Shown here: one piece after another, positions 22,765 through 25,412 of the stretch | Layout: the number at the start of each line of letters is the position of its first letter | Position numbering within the stretch: position 1 is the first letter of the stretch | Assembly (NCBI GenBank): GCA_003518105.1 | Contig: DOZH01000013.1 | Span: 1 to 25,412 of the forward strand | Length of the DNA stretch: 25,412 bases | Source of the DNA: Candidatus Uhrbacteria bacterium | GTDB taxonomy: Bacteria > Patescibacteriota > Patescibacteriia > UBA9934 | Direction of reading: 5' to 3' | Position numbers and translations under genes: made by a program | The notes under the pieces: generated by a model | What the model was told of the DNA's origin: nothing | What the model saw: only the letters and a program-made list of their open reading frames with translations | Database searches by the model: none

Positions 22765-24303
22765 TTATCGAGCTTTCTTCATTGGATTATCTTCAACCGT
22801 AAGTTGATAATCCACTATCGTTTCGGCTAAAGGCATTAGGCTTTTCCTTATATGAACGTCAGCGAAGCCCTTTTCAGTCTTGGTTGTCCCAGTAAATCTG
22901 TAAGTCGCAATATCACTTTTATCTTTCGGTAACTCTAGATCTCTACCAACAATCCTACCTCTCATGTCCGCCGCAGCTAATACATTTTTAATTAAATATA
23001 AATCTGCCTCTGGTTGTGGCGCCTTATAATGCAAGATATCCCGAGTGTTGCCCAACTTCAAATGCTTTTGCGTCGACGTAGCATCTCTCAAAGCATAGAG
23101 CTTTTTCTCATACTGCAAATCTCGTAGTCGGCCTTCTATATCACGAATTCGCAAAACTATATCATCACGCTTATCTGCTAAATTTGTATCCTTTGGACTC
23201 TCTAAAATTATTCTTCGCTCTTTCTCGATCGCCTCCTGCGTTCTCCTAATCTCTTGGCTAACATTATTAATTTCACCGCTCGTACCCATCAAAGGCTTGG
23301 GTAGCAAATGATAATTAACATAATCCACCAAAGGTTGCATGGGCGCTTTCTTACTAGCCGGGAGCGCATTAACTCGATTTATAAATTTAACAAATATCTC
23401 CTCATCATAATTAAGCCCCCACCCCCTCATCAATCGATCAATATTTTGTTTTATTCCTATTTTATTCGGAAATCCTTCTGGTAAATAAACATCGAAATTT
23501 GTCCTAACCAGACTCCCCGTACTAGCTATAACTTCAGCGATCCTACGCTCCTCCTGTAAATCTGGTGAAGATAAAGCTTTCAGCTTAGCCTGCAAATCAG
23601 CTACTTCAACTCCGCGATAAAATAAATCATCAACTCGTGGATCATCAGTCGTGAATATCTTTTCTTCAGTAATTACTTTTTCCACCTTCAATTGCTCCAA
23701 CTCCAAATCAAGAGCTTCTTTCTCAACCTCATTAGCCTTTACCTGTCTTTCTAATAAAAGTGCGTTGAGCCATTTCATCTTTGTCTCATCAAACGAGAAT
23801 TCATCCTTTACTTCTCTCGTCATGCTATCCACCAATTTAGCCAGATGGTTAGTCAAAAAAGCCAAAGCCGCGGCCGACTGACCCTGTAATTCTGCCAGCC
23901 TGCCATCGAAGAACGCGTCTTCGATTAAATTTTTAACCAATAGTAACTTCTGTTCTTCCTCAAATGATAATTCAACACCATGAGCGTCGCGTCTCCCTTC
24001 CACTGATCGCGAACTAAAATCCTCTTTCACAGCTCTACTCCAACGTGACTTTTCCGAATCAGGCTGTAACGAACGCAACCTAGCTCCAAAATTAACCACC
24101 GCCTGCCAGTCCGTCTCTCGCCCCTCAATCAAACGCAAAAACATTTCCGCCACATGCGGATCAAAACGCAACACCTCTGGCCGTTCGCCATATTTTAATA
24201 GCCCGATCGGGTCCTCAACAATGGCCGCCACCTCCTTTGGATAATAACCAGAACGTTTAGCCGCCTCTTCAATCATCGGCCGACGTTCACGAGGTATTTC
24301 CAT
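22765..24303 (-). CDS. Hypothetical helical/coiled-coil protein coupled to ftsX
   Basis: A 512-aa soluble protein that I do not recognise. Charged helices dominate: likely coiled coils at about 170-225 and 340-400 (IRRTQEAIEKERR and DIVLRIRDIEGRLRDLQYEK). The C-terminal 100 residues look more globular with alternating strands (YRFTGTTKTEKGFADVHI). The ATG is 1 nt after the ftsX stop (TAGTATG), so it is likely made with FtsX and might work at the division or cell-wall-hydrolysis site; this is context only. It is more AT-rich than its neighbours, like the 381-aa gene. The stop is 3 nt from the ABC-F stop. Confidence 0.75.
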   Translation of the reverse strand: MEIPRERRPMIEEAAKRSGYYPKEVAAIVEDPIGLLKYGERPEVLRFDPHVAEMFLRLIEGRETDWQAVVNFGARLRSLQPDSEKSRWSRAVKEDFSSRSVEGRRDAHGVELSFEEEQKLLLVKNLIEDAFFDGRLAELQGQSAAALAFLTNHLAKLVDSMTREVKDEFSFDETKMKWLNALLLERQVKANEVEKEALDLELEQLKVEKVITEEKIFTTDDPRVDDLFYRGVEVADLQAKLKALSSPDLQEERRIAEVIASTGSLVRTNFDVYLPEGFPNKIGIKQNIDRLMRGWGLNYDEEIFVKFINRVNALPASKKAPMQPLVDYVNYHLLPKPLMGTSGEINNVSQEIRRTQEAIEKERRIILESPKDTNLADKRDDIVLRIRDIEGRLRDLQYEKKLYALRDATSTQKHLKLGNTRDILHYKAPQPEADLYLIKNVLAAADMRGRIVGRDLELPKDKSDIATYRFTGTTKTEKGFADVHIRKSLMPLAETIVDYQLTVEDNPMKKAR

Positions 24304-24304
24304 A

Positions 24305-25216
24305 CTAAACTTTTAGGTGCTTCCTAATTGCAAACACCGTCGTCAACACACTCAAAATCGCCAACGCCAAGAACTCACCACCAAAAATTACTAGCGCATT
24401 GCTCGTAAAATAACTCCACAAACTCAAGTTCGCCTGGCCGAAATACTGCATCAGCGGCACATCTAGCGCTTTAGTGGACGCCAGCACCACGCCAGTCATA
24501 ATGCCCGTCGCTAGCAGTGATAAGAAGATGGCCTCAAGCAAAAACGGCGCGCGAATAAACCAGTCTTGAGCACCCACCAACTTCATAATCGCAATCTCAT
24601 CACGATGCACATAAATAGCGATTCTGATGGCATTGAAGATAATCAGCATGGAAATCAGGCCGAAGAAACCAGCCAGTATCAAGCCAGCCAAACGCAACTT
24701 ATCCGTAAACGACGTCAGCTTCTCAATCACCACTTGATAGTCGGTATAGTCCGTCTGTTTAATTGATGGCGCAAATTCCGGTGTCTTTATAGCCTCAATA
24801 ATAAAAGCGAAGTCATCCGGCGACTTGGCCGACACCACCACCGCGTCGCCAAACGGGTTATTGCCGACCTCATCGAGCGCAGCTAACACTGTTGGATCAC
24901 CGGCATTCTTAGCCTTAAAATTTTGGAGTGCTTGGTCCGCCGTAATCACCTCCACATTCTTCACCTGTTGCAAGCCAAGCAAGTAACCACGTACCGCCTT
25001 CTCCGTCACCTCGCTCGTTCCTGGCACAAAATAAACCGCCACCTGCACCTCATTCTGTACCGCCTTAATGGCACTGCTTGTCACCACGTTCACCAACAGC
25101 ACGGCATTAACCGTCATGAGTGTCAGCACGAATATCGTCAACGTTATAAGCGACAACCAGGCGTTGCGCCACAAACTCTGACCAGTGAATTTGATGACTC
25201 TGAGTATTGTTCGCAT
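24305..25216 (-). CDS. ftsX: Cell-division protein FtsX
   Basis: A 303-aa permease-like protein that links FtsE to extracellular peptidoglycan hydrolase control. TM1 at about 22-46, an extracytoplasmic domain (about 50-170, VQVAVYFVPGTSEV onwards), then three TM segments with the conserved cytoplasmic IYVHRDEIAIMKLVGAQDWFIRAPFLLEA between TM2 and TM3. The C terminus is basic (IRKHLKV). ftsE, normally adjacent upstream, is not seen in the 196 bp left in the window; an array and a long hairpin are there instead. The ATG is 10 nt after the array. Confidence 0.93.
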   Translation of the reverse strand: MRTILRVIKFTGQSLWRNAWLSLITLTIFVLTLMTVNAVLLVNVVTSSAIKAVQNEVQVAVYFVPGTSEVTEKAVRGYLLGLQQVKNVEVITADQALQNFKAKNAGDPTVLAALDEVGNNPFGDAVVVSAKSPDDFAFIIEAIKTPEFAPSIKQTDYTDYQVVIEKLTSFTDKLRLAGLILAGFFGLISMLIIFNAIRIAIYVHRDEIAIMKLVGAQDWFIRAPFLLEAIFLSLLATGIMTGVVLASTKALDVPLMQYFGQANLSLWSYFTSNALVIFGGEFLALAILSVLTTVFAIRKHLKV

Positions 25217-25226
25217 AAGAGTACAA

Positions 25227-25265
25227 AGTTGGTAGTTGGTAGTCGGTAGTTAGTAGTTGGTAGTT
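25227..25265 (-). repeat. ACTACCA heptamer array before ftsX
   Basis: On the minus strand CTACCAACTACTAACTACC, then GACTACCAACTACCAACT, ending 10 nt before the ftsX ATG. Sense orientation. Confidence 0.88.
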
Positions 25266-25412
25266 TAAAGAATTTTCTAGCCAGAGCCCCGTAGGAGCGA
25301 GCGACTGTCGTATCTCCTGTGACGACGCGATGGCCGACCCGAGAAATGCTTGACGAGCGCATTGACTTTTCGTTAAGCGAGTCATCCTTTAAGCATTTCT
25401 GGGCTGAGGCCT
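25266..25412 (-). other. Non-coding region with shared motif and long hairpin
   Basis: On the minus strand it carries TCGCTCGCTCCTAC and GGCTCTGGCT (about 25280-25305), shared with the region before the 607-aa gene. At 25342-25400 AGAAATGCTT and AAGCATTTCT form a perfect 10-bp outer stem with further inner pairing (TGAC/GTCA, CGC/GCG). No gene is seen; the window ends here. Confidence 0.6.

Noticed and set aside
10379..25265. ACTACCA arrays as a CRISPR array
   Set aside because: Units are 7 nt without spacers of constant length and there are no cas genes.
25107..25385. 92-aa ORF upstream of ftsX
   Set aside because: It reads through the heptamer array and overlaps ftsX in another frame.
1..25412. 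TGA recoding as in Gracilibacteria or Absconditabacteria
   Set aside because: TGA ends the gene at 2167 at a sensible place and long genes have no internal TGA.

Overview
The window looks like a compact genome of a Candidate Phyla Radiation (Patescibacteria) bacterium, possibly near Uhrbacteria or Magasanikbacteria (low confidence on the lineage). The support is indirect: tiny intergenic gaps, few recognisable Shine-Dalgarno sites, short heptamer repeats of the type ACTACCA, and surface proteins with C-terminal domains that I associate with this group. TGA is used as a stop (the gene ending at 2167), so the code is the standard bacterial one. No tRNA, rRNA or CRISPR array was seen.

Layout. 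29-2167 is a glycosyltransferase with a GT2 domain and a polytopic membrane half, convergent with a 381-aa protein of unknown function. 3452-3601 is a 49-aa acidic microprotein with its own strong terminator. 3678-7923 is a probable copper-handling operon: a small Cys/His membrane protein, a CopA-type ATPase, an HMA-plus-TauE-like membrane protein and a membrane-anchored cupredoxin-like protein. Then follow an MFS transporter, the GTPase EngB, a small membrane protein and a CobW/COG0523 GTPase. The minus-strand block 11378-19312 is surface-oriented: a seven-repeat FG-GAP protein, an ApbE flavin transferase next to its likely FMN-binding substrate, a 607-aa anchored protein, a MEMO-like protein and two small membrane proteins. 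19437-22761 holds a transglutaminase-like protein, Tmk, L33 (minus strand) and an ABC-F ATPase. The right end has a 512-aa coiled-coil protein coupled to FtsX.

The unusual content is a set of short dispersed DNA elements. (1) A 36-nt palindromic element occurs four times, each time inside a protein gene and without breaking the frame (3754, 4368, 15048, 21850). (2) ACTACCA heptamer arrays occur at six loci; the heptamer always reads on the strand of the gene it lies in or precedes. (3) Two arrays, upstream of the 607-aa gene and of ftsX, belong to a larger composite module with exactly conserved spacing. (4) A second, 32-bp palindrome family covers the -35 region of two promoters. (5) Many genes have a -10 hexamer ending only 9-10 nt before the start codon, which implies leaderless mRNAs and gives the ABC-F gene a likely ATT start codon.

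All calls are from reading the sequence; no database search or folding calculation was run.
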